From Dyadobacter fermentans (GTDB lineage: Bacteria > Bacteroidota > Bacteroidia > Cytophagales > Spirosomataceae): 64,000 nucleotides of DNA. Location: positions 1 to 64,000 of the forward strand of contig NZ_JAHXBN010000007.1 of assembly GCF_019924045.1 (NCBI RefSeq). The letters are read 5' to 3'. Below the pieces are notes generated by a model. It was not told the origin of the DNA and did no database searches. It saw only the letters and a list, made by a program, of their open reading frames with translations. Below, piece after piece: positions 1-9,319 of the stretch (position 1 is the stretch's first letter; each line of letters starts with the position of its first letter). The position numbers and the translations under genes are program-made.

Positions 1-189
1 TGCATTACCGGCGTGCACGAGGTACTGCGCCGCCAGGGACTGATGGATGGCATCTGGACGCTGAACCCCAAAGAAACGCTTTCGCCGGGCCAGGCCGAAG
101 AAATTACGCGCGTAATCGACGCCTATCCGCAACTCGTCGACGATGTGTTCGTGGCCCGCTTTCTTGAAAATGAAGTAAATGTAATCTGA
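1..189 (+). CDS. DapA-family aldolase/dehydratase, C-terminal end only (partial)
   Basis: The reading frame is open from base 1 and ends in TGA at 187-189, giving the last 62 residues of a gene that begins outside the window. The segment (CITGVHEVLRRQGLMDGIW, then a TLSPGQ motif) resembles the C-terminal helices of dihydrodipicolinate synthase-family proteins found in Bacteroidota sugar-acid clusters. Members act as class I aldolases or dehydratases on 2-keto-3-deoxy sugar acids or related keto acids in the cytoplasm. The Schiff-base lysine lies outside the window, so activity cannot be judged. The stop overlaps the start of the next gene by one base (TGATG), which implies translational coupling. 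Its place beside a sugar dehydrogenase and a lactonase/dehydratase cluster suggests a role in cleaving a keto-deoxy acid. That role is inference. Confidence 0.7.
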   Translation, partial: CITGVHEVLRRQGLMDGIWTLNPKETLSPGQAEEITRVIDAYPQLVDDVFVARFLENEVNVI

Positions 190-1709
190 TGGATTTCTTC
201 CGTTCCATACCGGTTTGGATAGCTGCCTTTGCGGCGGTATTCGTGACAGGCGGTCGCGATGCGACAGCGCCGCAACGCCCCGTCGAACCTGATTCTTTGT
301 CCCTTTCCGTGCACGTGCACGTAGTGGCTTCCGGCCTGAATGTACCTTGGGAGATGGTCTGGGGACCGGATAACTGGATCTGGTATACCGAGCAGAGCGG
401 CAGCATCAGCAGGCTCAATCCGAAGACAGGAGAGAAGCAGCTGCTCGTGAAAATCGACGAGGTGTATCGCCACCGCTCACTAGGCCTGCTGGGAATGGCT
501 TTGCATCCTGATTTTCCTCGGAAGCCCTATGTATATGTGGATTATACCTGCAAGAAGGATTCGGCGATCACAACGAAGTTGGTCCGTTTCACTTACCGGC
601 AGAATCGCCTGGCCGACCCGCTGACGATGCTGGAAATCCCCGCGCACACGGGTCATAACGGCTCGCGGATCGTGATTTCCCCCGACCGGAAATTGATGTT
701 CGCCACGGGTGACGCGGTTACCATCACCAACGCGCAAAATACAGGCTCACTGAATGGCAAAGTGCTCAGAATGAATCTGGATGGAAGCATACCGGCTGAT
801 AACCCGATCAAGGAAAGCCTTGTATGGTCCTGGGGGCACCGCAACATCCAGGGGCTGGCCTACGGGCGGAACGGTATCCTGTACAGTTCAGAGCACGGCG
901 ATGCGGTCGAAGACGAACTGAATATCATCCGTAAGGGCCGGAACTACGGCTGGCCGAAGGTCGAAGGCTTTTGCGATCAGCCCTATGAAAAGGCATTCTG
1001 TGATTCGCTGAGGATAACGGAGCCCGTCAAAGCCTGGACCCCTACGATCGCCCCGGCGGGTATCGCTGTTTACGAGGGCAGGCTGTTCCCTGAATGGAAA
1101 GGGGCGATCCTGCTCACGACTTTGAAGGAAGCCGATTTGCGGGTGCTGAAAACGGACGCGAAAGGCGAAAGCATTGTGTCGGAAAGTATTCCGCTGGATG
1201 CGAGCTATGGCCGCCTGCGTGCGGTGTGCGTGGCCCCCGACGGCAGCATTTACGTTTCGACCAGCAACCGCGACTGGAATCCCGGCAGCGGTTTCCCCAA
1301 ACCAGAGGATGACCGCATCCTGCGCATTACGCGCGGTACACAGGCGGACCTGCTCGCCCGCAAAGCGCAAAGCCAGGCCGTGACTGATAACGTTTCGAAT
1401 GGCGCCAGGCTTTATCGCCAATACTGCGCATCGTGCCACAAGCCCGACGGTAAAGGCGTCGCTGGTACTTTTCCGACCCTGCACGGCACGCAGCAGGTGA
1501 AAGATAAGGACCAATTTGTACAAATTATGCTAAATGGCCTTTCGGGGAAGATAACTGTCCAAGGCGAAGAGTTTGATCAGCATATGCCCGCGATGGGCTT
1601 TCTGCCCGATGAGTCCATTGCCGAGATCGGGACTTATGTACGGCAGTCTTTCAACCAGGACCTCGACCCCGTCAGTGTCAGCGATGTTGCCAAGATGCGG
1701 ATCAAGTAA
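189..1709 (+). CDS. PQQ-dependent sugar dehydrogenase (GSDH/YliI type) fused to cytochrome c
   Basis: The 506-residue protein starts with a signal-like hydrophobic segment (residues 1-25) and should work in the periplasm. Residues of about 45-385 form a soluble glucose/sorbosone dehydrogenase-type propeller. The putative catalytic histidine lies in HTGHNGSR (H153/H156), and the family motifs WGHRNIQGLAY and SEHGDAVEDELN are present. A class I cytochrome c domain follows, with heme motif CASCH at residues 413-417 and a likely axial Met in HMPAMGF. The family oxidises aldoses to lactones with PQQ, and the fused heme would pass electrons to the respiratory chain. No lipobox cysteine is obvious, although many relatives are lipoproteins. 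The ATG overlaps the preceding stop by one base. The exact sugar is not predictable from sequence. Confidence 0.88.
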   Translation: MDFFRSIPVWIAAFAAVFVTGGRDATAPQRPVEPDSLSLSVHVHVVASGLNVPWEMVWGPDNWIWYTEQSGSISRLNPKTGEKQLLVKIDEVYRHRSLGLLGMALHPDFPRKPYVYVDYTCKKDSAITTKLVRFTYRQNRLADPLTMLEIPAHTGHNGSRIVISPDRKLMFATGDAVTITNAQNTGSLNGKVLRMNLDGSIPADNPIKESLVWSWGHRNIQGLAYGRNGILYSSEHGDAVEDELNIIRKGRNYGWPKVEGFCDQPYEKAFCDSLRITEPVKAWTPTIAPAGIAVYEGRLFPEWKGAILLTTLKEADLRVLKTDAKGESIVSESIPLDASYGRLRAVCVAPDGSIYVSTSNRDWNPGSGFPKPEDDRILRITRGTQADLLARKAQSQAVTDNVSNGARLYRQYCASCHKPDGKGVAGTFPTLHGTQQVKDKDQFVQIMLNGLSGKITVQGEEFDQHMPAMGFLPDESIAEIGTYVRQSFNQDLDPVSVSDVAKMRIK

Positions 1710-1775
1710 TCAATTTGCCCGGTTTCGGGCACGCGCACGTCACCAATTGTATATTTAGTTAAACCCAAATACCCT

Positions 1776-4700
1776 ATGATCCAAATGAAGTTTTACCTGA
1801 AAAGGCCGCTGTTGGCGATGATGCTGACGCTGGCCTTGTGTATGTCGGGCCGGTTACGGGCCCAGGATGCCGGCAATGTGTCGGGAACGGTAGTGGATAG
1901 CGTTGGCAACGCCACTTTACCCGGAGTGAGCGTGGTTATCAAAGGTACCAGCAAAGGTGTTACTACGGATGTGGATGGTAAATTCCAGATTCAGGCTGCA
2001 CAAGGCGATGTACTTACGTTCTCGTTCATCGGCTACAAAAAAGTCGAGGTGCCGGTGGGCAATCAAACGGTGATTAGGGTGGTGCTGCGGCAGGACAATA
2101 CCGTTCTAGACGAGTTGGTGGTAGTTGGTTATGGTACGGTGAAGAAAAGTTCGGTGACTGCATCTGTGGCAAAGGTCGAGAACACCGTCCTTGATCAGAT
2201 TCCCGTCGGCAGGCCAGAATCGGTACTGGCGGGGCGGCTTGCCGGGGTGAACGTAACCCAAAACAATACCTCGCCGGGCAGCGCGCCGCTGATCCGTATC
2301 CGCGGTGCGAGCTCCATCGACGCGGGTAACGACCCGTTGGTCGTAATTGACGGCTTTCCCGGTGGGAGCCTCGGCAGCGTGAGTACCAACGACATTGAGT
2401 CAATCGAGGTTTTGAAGGACGCTTCTGCGGCGGCCATCTACGGTTCACGCGGCGCGGGCGGGGTGATTATCGTTACCACTAAAAAGGGCAAATCGGGTAA
2501 GGCTAAATTCAATTTCAATGCATACGCCGGTGTGGCCAACGCCAAAGGGCATAAGGACTGGATCACAGGCCAGGAATATTACGACTACGCGGTGCGCTAC
2601 CAGAACCGCGAGTACAAATGGATCGGCGGCGACATCAGTATCCCGGTGTGGGGAGACTCCCGCCGGCCGAATGCCTACCAGGTGAGCGACGTTTTGAAAA
2701 ACGGTAACAATGTGGTTTGGGAAGACGCAGTCATGCAAAGCGCTGCCATTCAGAACTACAACCTGTCGGTGGGTGGAGGAAACGACCATGTGCGGTATTA
2801 CGTATCGGGTACGCTGAAAGATGAGAAAGGGACTTTGAAAAACACCTGGTACAAGAACTACGGCTTGCGTGCAAATGTGGACGTGACCGTCAATTCGGTG
2901 GTGAGCCTGGGTTTCATGCTGAACCCGTCATATTCGAAACGCCGCTTTGCATCTGCGGACATTAACAACTATGTGAAGTTCCCCAGCTTCGTGGCTGTGC
3001 AAAATCCGGACGGTACCTATCCGAACGCGCGTTCGTATTGGGGCGCGGTGGTGAGCGGGCAGGCCAATCCGATGGCCACGCTGGACGGCAGCTACTATTT
3101 CGGTACGACCGTTAACAACCTGGGCGAAGCGTTTATCAACCTGAACCTGGCCAAAGGCCTTTCATTCCGGTCTTCGTTGAGCACCAACCTCGCCTCGAAC
3201 ACCACCGATCGCTTCCAGGCCTCCTGGGCGACCAGTACCGGCCTGAACTCCGGTTCGCAGGCGCTGAGCTCGACTACCAGCATTGCCAATGAGAACGTTT
3301 TGAGCTACACCAATACTTTCAAAGGCATTCACAATGTGAGTGCGATCGCCGGTGCTTCCTACCAGAAGTATAATTCGAGCAGCTCCTCGCTGGCGGCGGT
3401 GAACGGTTCTTTCAATAATGATATCATCCATACGCTCAATAATGCGATCATCAACCCTTCGGCTTCGGCCTCGTCCAGGTCGCAATGGGGATTGATTTCT
3501 TATTTCAGCCGGGTGAATTACGGATTTAAAGACAAATATCTGCTTTCTGCCTCGATCCGTACGGACGGCAGCTCGCGGTTCGGTCCCGACAACAAATGGG
3601 GGTACTTCCCGTCGGCCTCCGTGGCATGGCGCATTTCGCAGGAGGATTTCATGAAAAATGTCCGCCCCGTAAGCGAGTTGAAACTACGCGCGAGCTTTGG
3701 AGCTACCGGTAACTTCAACATCGGCGATTTTGAATACCTCGGACAAATCGGCGATGTATACTACTCGCCCAACAATACCCTCACCAAAGGCCAGACTCAA
3801 ATCTCTTACGGTAACAATAGCCTGAGCTGGGAGAAAACCAAAAGCTACGACTTCGGGCTGGAACTGGGTCTGTTTCGCAACCGGGTGAACCTGGTGCTGG
3901 ATTATTATGACAAACGCACGAGTGGGCTGCTTTACAATGTGTCGATCCCATCGGTGACCGGCTTTACCAGCTCGTTATCCAATGTCGGCAGCGTGAGCAA
4001 CAAAGGTTTTGAAATTGAACTGACCACAAAAAACCTGGTAGGGGAGTTCAAATGGGAGACTTCATTCAATATGGCCAGGAACGTGAACAAAGTCGAAGAC
4101 CTGGGTGGCGTGCAGGAGCGAATTACCACCGATACTTATGGAATGGGCTGGATTCTGCGTTTGGGTCAGCCGATGTTCTCCTATTATGGCTACAAGATCG
4201 TAGGCGTGCTGCAAAATGCGGAGGATGTGAAGAACTCGCCGGTCCTGGCCGGATCGGTGCCGGGTAACCCCAAGTTCCAGGATGTGAACGGCGACGGCCA
4301 GATCACCTCGGCGGATAAAGTGATTTTGGGCAACTTTCAGCCCAAGGCCTATTTCGGTTTGATCAACAACTTCGCTTACAAGGCATTTGACCTGAGCATT
4401 GCCATGCAGGCTTCGGTGGGTGCCAAAATGTACAATTTTGAAAATGAATATTATCAGGGGGCATTGCTGGGCGCGATGCGCCGCTCGCTGGTAGATACGC
4501 AGTGGTGGTCGGAAGCCGAGCCCGGTAATGGCATGGTTCCCGCTAGCTCGTTGAGCAAGCTGACTTACCAGTCCTCGTCGGATGCCTATATCGAGGACGC
4601 TTCATTCCTGGCCGTCCGCAATATCAACCTCGGTTATACGGTGCCTTCCACTGTTTCGCAAAAGCTGCGTTTGTCGGGTCTGCGCGTGTATGCCTCGCTT

Positions 4701-4859
4701 GCAAATCCGTTCATGTTTACCAAAAAAGGTTTTCACGGCTACAATCCGGAGGGTTACACCGGTGGTGAAATTGCCGGCACGGCCAGCAAGCCAGGCTTTA
4801 ACAATGGAGCGGCGCCGATCAACCGTGTGTATACGCTGGGTCTCAATTTCAACTTTTAA
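1776..4859 (+). CDS. SusC/RagA-family TonB-linked outer membrane transporter
   Basis: At 1,027 residues the protein has the usual SusC length. A signal peptide (basic start, hydrophobic core, ending near GRLRAQ) leads into a carboxypeptidase-regulatory-like beta-sandwich of about residues 35-115. A TonB plug then begins near VVVGYGTVKKSSVTAS, and a long beta-barrel ends in the aromatic LGLNFNF. SusC proteins import oligosaccharides across the outer membrane with TonB energy, capped by the SusD lipoprotein encoded directly downstream. The stop TAA overlaps an in-frame ATG of the susD frame by one base. A second in-frame start at 1788 (MKFYLKR) fits the signal peptide equally well. The substrate is unknown, but the neighbours suggest an acidic or uronate-containing glycan. 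Confidence 0.93.
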   Translation: MIQMKFYLKRPLLAMMLTLALCMSGRLRAQDAGNVSGTVVDSVGNATLPGVSVVIKGTSKGVTTDVDGKFQIQAAQGDVLTFSFIGYKKVEVPVGNQTVIRVVLRQDNTVLDELVVVGYGTVKKSSVTASVAKVENTVLDQIPVGRPESVLAGRLAGVNVTQNNTSPGSAPLIRIRGASSIDAGNDPLVVIDGFPGGSLGSVSTNDIESIEVLKDASAAAIYGSRGAGGVIIVTTKKGKSGKAKFNFNAYAGVANAKGHKDWITGQEYYDYAVRYQNREYKWIGGDISIPVWGDSRRPNAYQVSDVLKNGNNVVWEDAVMQSAAIQNYNLSVGGGNDHVRYYVSGTLKDEKGTLKNTWYKNYGLRANVDVTVNSVVSLGFMLNPSYSKRRFASADINNYVKFPSFVAVQNPDGTYPNARSYWGAVVSGQANPMATLDGSYYFGTTVNNLGEAFINLNLAKGLSFRSSLSTNLASNTTDRFQASWATSTGLNSGSQALSSTTSIANENVLSYTNTFKGIHNVSAIAGASYQKYNSSSSSLAAVNGSFNNDIIHTLNNAIINPSASASSRSQWGLISYFSRVNYGFKDKYLLSASIRTDGSSRFGPDNKWGYFPSASVAWRISQEDFMKNVRPVSELKLRASFGATGNFNIGDFEYLGQIGDVYYSPNNTLTKGQTQISYGNNSLSWEKTKSYDFGLELGLFRNRVNLVLDYYDKRTSGLLYNVSIPSVTGFTSSLSNVGSVSNKGFEIELTTKNLVGEFKWETSFNMARNVNKVEDLGGVQERITTDTYGMGWILRLGQPMFSYYGYKIVGVLQNAEDVKNSPVLAGSVPGNPKFQDVNGDGQITSADKVILGNFQPKAYFGLINNFAYKAFDLSIAMQASVGAKMYNFENEYYQGALLGAMRRSLVDTQWWSEAEPGNGMVPASSLSKLTYQSSSDAYIEDASFLAVRNINLGYTVPSTVSQKLRLSGLRVYASLANPFMFTKKGFHGYNPEGYTGGEIAGTASKPGFNNGAAPINRVYTLGLNFNF

Positions 4860-4876
4860 TGCTTGAAAATCGGAAT

Positions 4877-6337
4877 ATGAAAATCACAAAACATATTAAA
4901 ACCGGCCTGACTCTGATGATATTGGGCCTGACCAGTTGTGAAGACAAGCTGCTGAACCTCACACCGGAATCGGTGCTCACGCCGACGAACTTCTATAAAA
5001 CCGCCAACGATATCAACCAGGCTGTACTGGGCGTGTATAACTCGTTGCAAACCCGCCGCCAGACCGATTACCTGCTGATGGAAGTGCCGGCGGATAATCT
5101 GTACATGTCGGCCAACACCACTATCGCCGGATCCAACGACATCGACTTCCTGACTGTGAATGCGGACAATGCATTGACAGCCGCATTCTGGAACACGACC
5201 TACAATGGTATTTTCCGGGCTAATGCGGTGTTGCTCAACATCGACACGCCTACCAACTACGGAGCAGGATTGAAGGACCAGTACATCGGTGAAGCCAAGT
5301 TTATGCGGGCGCTACTTTATTTCGACCTCGTGCGGGTTTTTGGTGGTGTCCCCAAAGTCGTCGATAAAATTTCGATTCCGGAAGCGGCCGCATTGCCGAA
5401 ATCGACCGAGGACGAGATTTACTCGCTGATCATCGAGGACCTGACTGACGCGATCGCTAAACTTCCTGCACGGAAGTCCATCGCCACCGGACGGGCCAGC
5501 AAGGGCGCGGCTACCGGGTTGCTAGGCAAAGTGTATGTGTACCGACAGGATTGGGTCAACGCGAAAACGCAACTGGAAAAGCTTGTGAACGAACAGGACT
5601 ACAAACTCGTGAGCGATTTTGCCTCACTCTGGAAGCTCGAATCGGAGGACAATGACGAGGTACTGTTCACAGTCAAGTATGTGGACGGAACCAATGGTCA
5701 GAGCCTTTCGACATCCTACACGCCCAACGGCGGTCTTGTCGGGATCGCCGACCGCGGCGCGGAGACCTCCCTGCCGTCGTGGAGTCTGATGAAAAAATAT
5801 GAAGCGGGCGACAAGCGTAAAGCGGCCACGGTTCAGGAATGGTGGACTTCGCCCGCACAGCCCAACGCTGAGCCGATTTACTACCCGTATGTGAGTAAAT
5901 ATGCCGTCAAGCATTCCTATGGCGCGTCGGGTATCGATATCCCTGTGCTGCGGTATGCCGACATTTTGCTGCTGTATTCCGAAGCACTTTTCAAATCGGG
6001 TGATAAGGCTGGTGCATTGATTCAGCTTAATAAAGTCAGGGAACGCGCTTTCGGAAATGCAACACATAACTACAAAGGCACCGAGGTTGCCGATTTGATG
6101 GATCTGATCCTGAACGAGCGGCAACTGGAACTCGCCTACGAGCATGAGCGCTGGTTCGACCTGGTGCGCACCGGCAAGTATCTGACCGTGATGAAGCAGG
6201 AAGAACGCCTGTACAATTATGCGGCAAAAACACCCGTGGTAGTGAATCTAGCGCCCAAGGATTTCATGAAAATATACCCGATTCCGCAAGCGCAGATCGA
6301 CCTGTCGAGCGGTTTGAAGCAGAACAACGGATATTAA
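4877..6337 (+). CDS. SusD/RagB-family glycan-binding outer membrane lipoprotein
   Basis: Starting at ATG 4877 (MKITKHIK) gives a type II signal peptide with lipobox LTSC, so the mature protein should be lipid-anchored on the cell surface. An in-frame ATG at 4859 would add six residues in front of the signal and is less likely. The body has the TPR-like SusD fold, including the early LTPESVLTPTNFYKT segment and the C-terminal RQLELAYEHERWFDLVRTG motif that is nearly diagnostic for RagB/SusD proteins. It pairs with the SusC gene immediately upstream and forms the lid of the transporter. Length is typical of the family. Confidence 0.93.
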   Translation: MKITKHIKTGLTLMILGLTSCEDKLLNLTPESVLTPTNFYKTANDINQAVLGVYNSLQTRRQTDYLLMEVPADNLYMSANTTIAGSNDIDFLTVNADNALTAAFWNTTYNGIFRANAVLLNIDTPTNYGAGLKDQYIGEAKFMRALLYFDLVRVFGGVPKVVDKISIPEAAALPKSTEDEIYSLIIEDLTDAIAKLPARKSIATGRASKGAATGLLGKVYVYRQDWVNAKTQLEKLVNEQDYKLVSDFASLWKLESEDNDEVLFTVKYVDGTNGQSLSTSYTPNGGLVGIADRGAETSLPSWSLMKKYEAGDKRKAATVQEWWTSPAQPNAEPIYYPYVSKYAVKHSYGASGIDIPVLRYADILLLYSEALFKSGDKAGALIQLNKVRERAFGNATHNYKGTEVADLMDLILNERQLELAYEHERWFDLVRTGKYLTVMKQEERLYNYAAKTPVVVNLAPKDFMKIYPIPQAQIDLSSGLKQNNGY

Positions 6338-6353
6338 GCAGTTAATTCGACGT

Positions 6354-6379
6354 CCATAGCCGGCAACAACCGGCTATGG
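6354..6379 (+). terminator. Hairpin after susD, possible terminator or processing site
   Basis: A perfect 10-bp stem (CCATAGCCGG and CCGGCTATGG) encloses a 6-base loop 17 bases after the susD stop. No U-tract follows at once; the first T-rich run is about 20 bases further. It may attenuate transcription into the beta-helix gene or stabilise the susCD message. Confidence 0.45.
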
Positions 6380-6438
6380 GCAGTCTCTACCTAAACCCTT
6401 ATTTTTACAGATTTCTCAATCTTTAACTTCCCGAATCC

Positions 6439-7629
6439 GTGAAATACCAGCACCTGTTAGCGATTCTCTTGGTCTTGGGCACCGCACTTTGCGCAATGGG
6501 TCAGCAAGACGATACCAAGGCCTTGCAAAAGGCCATCGACCGTGCCGCTCAAAAGGGGACCAACCGCCTGGAAATTCCTGCCGGACATTACCTGCTCTCG
6601 GCTCCGTTGCTGATCCCTTCCAACTTCACGCTCGTCGCGGATAAAGGGGCTTATCTCGAATTAAAGAAGTCGTCGAACCAGTATTTGCTTCGTAACAAGG
6701 ACATTGTTAACGGCAACGAAAATATTAAGGTCTTTGGCGGGAAGTGGAATGGCAACGCCTGGACGCAGACGCGCACGATTCGCGACAAGGTCGAAAACTC
6801 GGACTTCTGTTTCGGATTTTTCTTTTATAAAGTCAAAAACCTGGAAGTAGGTAAGTTGCAGATTGACAGTACCCGCAGTTGGGGGATTGCCTATATGGAA
6901 TGCGACAGCGTGCATATCCACGATATCAGGTTTCAGCAAAACCCCTTTCGCGACGCCCGGTTCACCAGCGCATTGAACCATAATGGCGACGGCGTGACCG
7001 GAGGAGGGAACAACGTGCTCATCGAGAATATTTCGGGTTTTACCAACGACGACCTGATCGCATTCGCGTCGGGCGGGGCCAGTTTTCAGGGTAAAATGTC
7101 GCCGTTTCCAGCCAGAAACTACGAAAATGTAACGGTCCGCAATATCTTCCCGGAAAGCATTTACGATTCCATTCCCGCATTGAAAGGCGTTGCATTCTAC
7201 ACATTCGGTCGCACACGCGTTTCGAACATCACAATTGACAATATCAAAGGCAACACGGCCGCGGCCTCGGTGTTGTTTTACAGCCTGTTCGATCAGAAAG
7301 GCTATTTTTCCAACGTGAACATTTCCCATATTGAAGGCACCAACGTTTATTCCCGGTCTGAGCATCCGGATTTACACGCCTCGTACGCGGCAATTACATT
7401 CAAAAACTCGGAAATTGACAGGCTGGTCATCGACAGGGTTGCCAGACTCGAGCACCGGTATGCAGAACCAACGTTGCGGTTTGACGACAAGATGGACGTA
7501 CGTGAGCTTCACATCAGCAATGTTTCGACGATTTACAAGGGGTTGAGCAGCAATGCTTTTATCGATTTCGGGAAAGCGAAAATTTCCAAAATCAGGCTGT
7601 CGGACATCGAACTACTAAGCAACCCATAG
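6439..7629 (+). CDS. Secreted right-handed beta-helix protein, GH28/pectate lyase-like
   Basis: The frame starts with GTG at 6439, directly before a clear signal peptide (MKYQHLLAILLVLGTALCAM, cleavage near GQQ). The mature part begins with a pectate-lyase-superfamily opening (DDTKALQKAIDRAAQKG, then LEIPAGHYLL) and continues as beta-helix rungs rich in N-V-x-I-x-N-I patterns. NGDGV (D184) and NDDLIAF (D204, D205) are placed like the catalytic aspartates of GH28 polygalacturonases, but no GHG motif is evident. It probably cleaves or binds a uronate-containing glycan in the periplasm or on the surface. It follows susCD on the same strand and converges with the next gene 19 bases away. GH28-like hydrolase is likely; lyase or binding protein remain options. 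Confidence 0.75.
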   Translation: MKYQHLLAILLVLGTALCAMGQQDDTKALQKAIDRAAQKGTNRLEIPAGHYLLSAPLLIPSNFTLVADKGAYLELKKSSNQYLLRNKDIVNGNENIKVFGGKWNGNAWTQTRTIRDKVENSDFCFGFFFYKVKNLEVGKLQIDSTRSWGIAYMECDSVHIHDIRFQQNPFRDARFTSALNHNGDGVTGGGNNVLIENISGFTNDDLIAFASGGASFQGKMSPFPARNYENVTVRNIFPESIYDSIPALKGVAFYTFGRTRVSNITIDNIKGNTAAASVLFYSLFDQKGYFSNVNISHIEGTNVYSRSEHPDLHASYAAITFKNSEIDRLVIDRVARLEHRYAEPTLRFDDKMDVRELHISNVSTIYKGLSSNAFIDFGKAKISKIRLSDIELLSNP

Positions 7630-7648
7630 GAAATCTGCCGGGCGGTCA

Positions 7649-8275
7649 TTACAAATATACTTCCCCGCGCATCAAATGCCTGGAAAGTGCTTCGCGGGCC
7701 TTTTCCAGGTCTGCATTTCGAATAGCCGCTAAAATTTCCCGGTGTTCCTGATCGGTCAGCAGGTAGTCGTCCAGGTGGCTCTTGATCTTGCCGAGTTTTT
7801 GGTGAAACAAGGGAATGTTACTCGAATGGTAGATACCCGCGATCTTCTGATTGCCTGATGCCGCGATCAGTGTTTCGTGAAATTTCATGTCCGCTTCCAG
7901 GGCTCCGCCATAATAACCCCTTTCTACCATGGCGGTAAACTCGTCGCAAATTTTGGAAAGCTCGTCCAGATCCTCTTTGCTGATTTTGACAATCGCGATT
8001 TCCAACGCACCCAGTTCGAGAACCTTCCGCAATTCCCGGATCTCGGTCACATTCTCGTCAGTAAACGATTTGACGAAATAGCCGCCTTTTTCGCCTGGTA
8101 CCACCAACTGTTCTCCTAACAATCGGGTGAGGGCTTCTCTAACCGCTGCCCGGTTGACATCCAGTTTTTTCGCCCATTCATCTTCGCGGAGCCGGGCACC
8201 GGCCACAACCTGATTGGACAATATGCGTTTGCGAATTTCATTATAAGCCGTAGTGGCTTTCGAGACATCCTTCAT
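7649..8275 (-). CDS. GntR-family transcriptional regulator, FadR/FCD subfamily (first copy)
   Basis: The 208-residue protein has an N-terminal winged helix (about residues 8-72, with EDEWAKK and VREALTRLLGE) and an all-helical FCD ligand-binding domain (about 78-205) that normally binds an organic acid through a metal site. It is a close paralogue of the GntR protein at 9320-9964: both carry ILSNQ, EALTRLLGE and GEKGGYFVKS. FadR-type regulators usually repress sugar-acid catabolism until the acid appears. It is the last gene of the minus-strand cluster, separated from the lactonase gene by a probable terminator, so it may have its own promoter. No clear TTGTATACAA operator is seen directly upstream of this copy. 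Confidence 0.9.
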   Translation of the reverse strand: MKDVSKATTAYNEIRKRILSNQVVAGARLREDEWAKKLDVNRAAVREALTRLLGEQLVVPGEKGGYFVKSFTDENVTEIRELRKVLELGALEIAIVKISKEDLDELSKICDEFTAMVERGYYGGALEADMKFHETLIAASGNQKIAGIYHSSNIPLFHQKLGKIKSHLDDYLLTDQEHREILAAIRNADLEKAREALSRHLMRGEVYL

Positions 8276-8300
8276 GTAGTAATTTTTGCTTCAAGGAAGT

Positions 8301-8328
8301 AAAAATAGCGCTCAAAGCGAGCTATTTT
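8301..8328 (-). terminator. Probable rho-independent terminator of the lactonase gene
   Basis: Read on the minus strand, AAAATAG and CTATTTT form an outer stem around an inner CGCT/AGCG stem with a TTG loop, and T residues follow. It lies between the lactonase stop (8336) and the GntR start (8275), so it would separate their transcription. Confidence 0.55.
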
Positions 8329-8335
8329 CACGCAT

Positions 8336-9211
8336 TTACCTGACGAAATAATGGGGCCTGTATCCCTGAAATGGAGTGTTTTTGCAAACAAAAAGCGAAC
8401 CGGCCAGAGGCTGCTGTTGGAGTTCGTTGCCAGTCAGGCCGATGCTAGCCGAGGTAATGTAAAGGTCACGTAAATCCGACCCGCCAAATGTGCAGGAGCT
8501 TACCTGACTTACCGGTAATGCTATTTGATCAAGGATGATGCCGGTCTCGGGGGAGACGCGGATAACTTTGCCGCCACCCCACAAGGCAATCCAGAGCATA
8601 CCTTCCGTGTCGATCGTCATGCCATCAGGAATGCCGTTTTGGCGTGGTATTTCCAGAATTGTACGGGAGTTGCAGATTTTGCCTGTGGTCACATCGTAGT
8701 CATAAGCAACCACATTTTGGGCCAGCGAGTCGATAAAGTAGAACGTTTGTTGGTCCGGGCTCCATGCGAGCCCGTTGGAGCAGCCGACTCCCGAGATCTT
8801 TGCCGATACCGAACGGTCTCTGTCCAGACAGTAGAGTTTACCTGCACCCGGCTCGTTTTGAACTGACATGGTGCCTGCCCAAAAACGTCCGGCAGGATCA
8901 CATTTGCCATCATTGAAACGGTTTCCGGGTAAATGCCGTTCAGGGTCTGCGAGTGGAACTTGCGTTTTGTCCCGCAGATTGATCAGGAAAAAGCCGTTTT
9001 GCAGGGCTGCTACCAGCATGCCTGTCTCTTCCAGCGCTATTGATCCTGTTTGTTGACCTGTGAAATACTTGGAGTGGCTACCCGAATCAACACAGAACTG
9101 ATGAATATTGCCCTCGGTGACATCAACCCATAACACGCTTTGACTTGCCACGTCCCATACCGGGCCCTCTCCTAAATGACAGCGGAAACTACCCGCAACT
9201 TCCCAATTCAT
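8336..9211 (-). CDS. SMP-30/gluconolactonase-family sugar lactonase
   Basis: The 291-residue protein is a six-bladed propeller of the SMP-30/gluconolactonase/LRE family. Metal and catalytic positions are visible: E15 in HLGEGPVWD, N100-D101 in RFNDGKCDP, N146 in SNGLAWSPD and D196 in GIPDGMTID. No signal peptide is present, so it should be cytoplasmic. The family hydrolyses aldonolactones to aldonic acids with a divalent metal. In this cluster it would follow an SDR-type sugar dehydrogenase and feed the mandelate racemase-family dehydratase, which is inference from gene content. The upstream region carries a TATATTTG -7 element overlapping a GntR-type palindrome, so control by the neighbouring regulator is likely. 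Confidence 0.88.
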   Translation of the reverse strand: MNWEVAGSFRCHLGEGPVWDVASQSVLWVDVTEGNIHQFCVDSGSHSKYFTGQQTGSIALEETGMLVAALQNGFFLINLRDKTQVPLADPERHLPGNRFNDGKCDPAGRFWAGTMSVQNEPGAGKLYCLDRDRSVSAKISGVGCSNGLAWSPDQQTFYFIDSLAQNVVAYDYDVTTGKICNSRTILEIPRQNGIPDGMTIDTEGMLWIALWGGGKVIRVSPETGIILDQIALPVSQVSSCTFGGSDLRDLYITSASIGLTGNELQQQPLAGSLFVCKNTPFQGYRPHYFVR

Positions 9212-9251
9212 GATCGCCGGGTAGATACTGATCGAAGGTAAAACTTAATTA

Positions 9252-9285
9252 TTGTATGCAAATATAACCAAATAATGTAAACAAA
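9252..9285 (-). promoter_or_regulatory. Lactonase promoter with two GntR-like operator sites
   Basis: On the minus strand, TATATTTG (9259-9266) matches the Bacteroidota -7 consensus TAnnTTTG and TTTG (9282-9285) could serve as the -33 element with a 15-base spacer. TTGTATGCAA (9252-9261) overlaps the -7 box and differs by one base from the palindrome TTGTATACAA found elsewhere in the cluster. A second variant, GTAAAC (9277-9282), touches the -33 element. The layout suits repression by a FadR-type GntR protein. Confidence 0.5.
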
Positions 9286-9319
9286 AAAAGCTGATATGAT
9301 GACTTCTGCAGTGCTGTAA

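Noticed and set aside
1747..1754. Possible GntR half-site TTGTATAT upstream of the first susC
   Set aside because: Only one half matches and there is no inverted partner, so it is not counted in the regulon.
7630..7648. Terminator between the convergent beta-helix and GntR genes
   Set aside because: The 19-base gap holds no inverted repeat.
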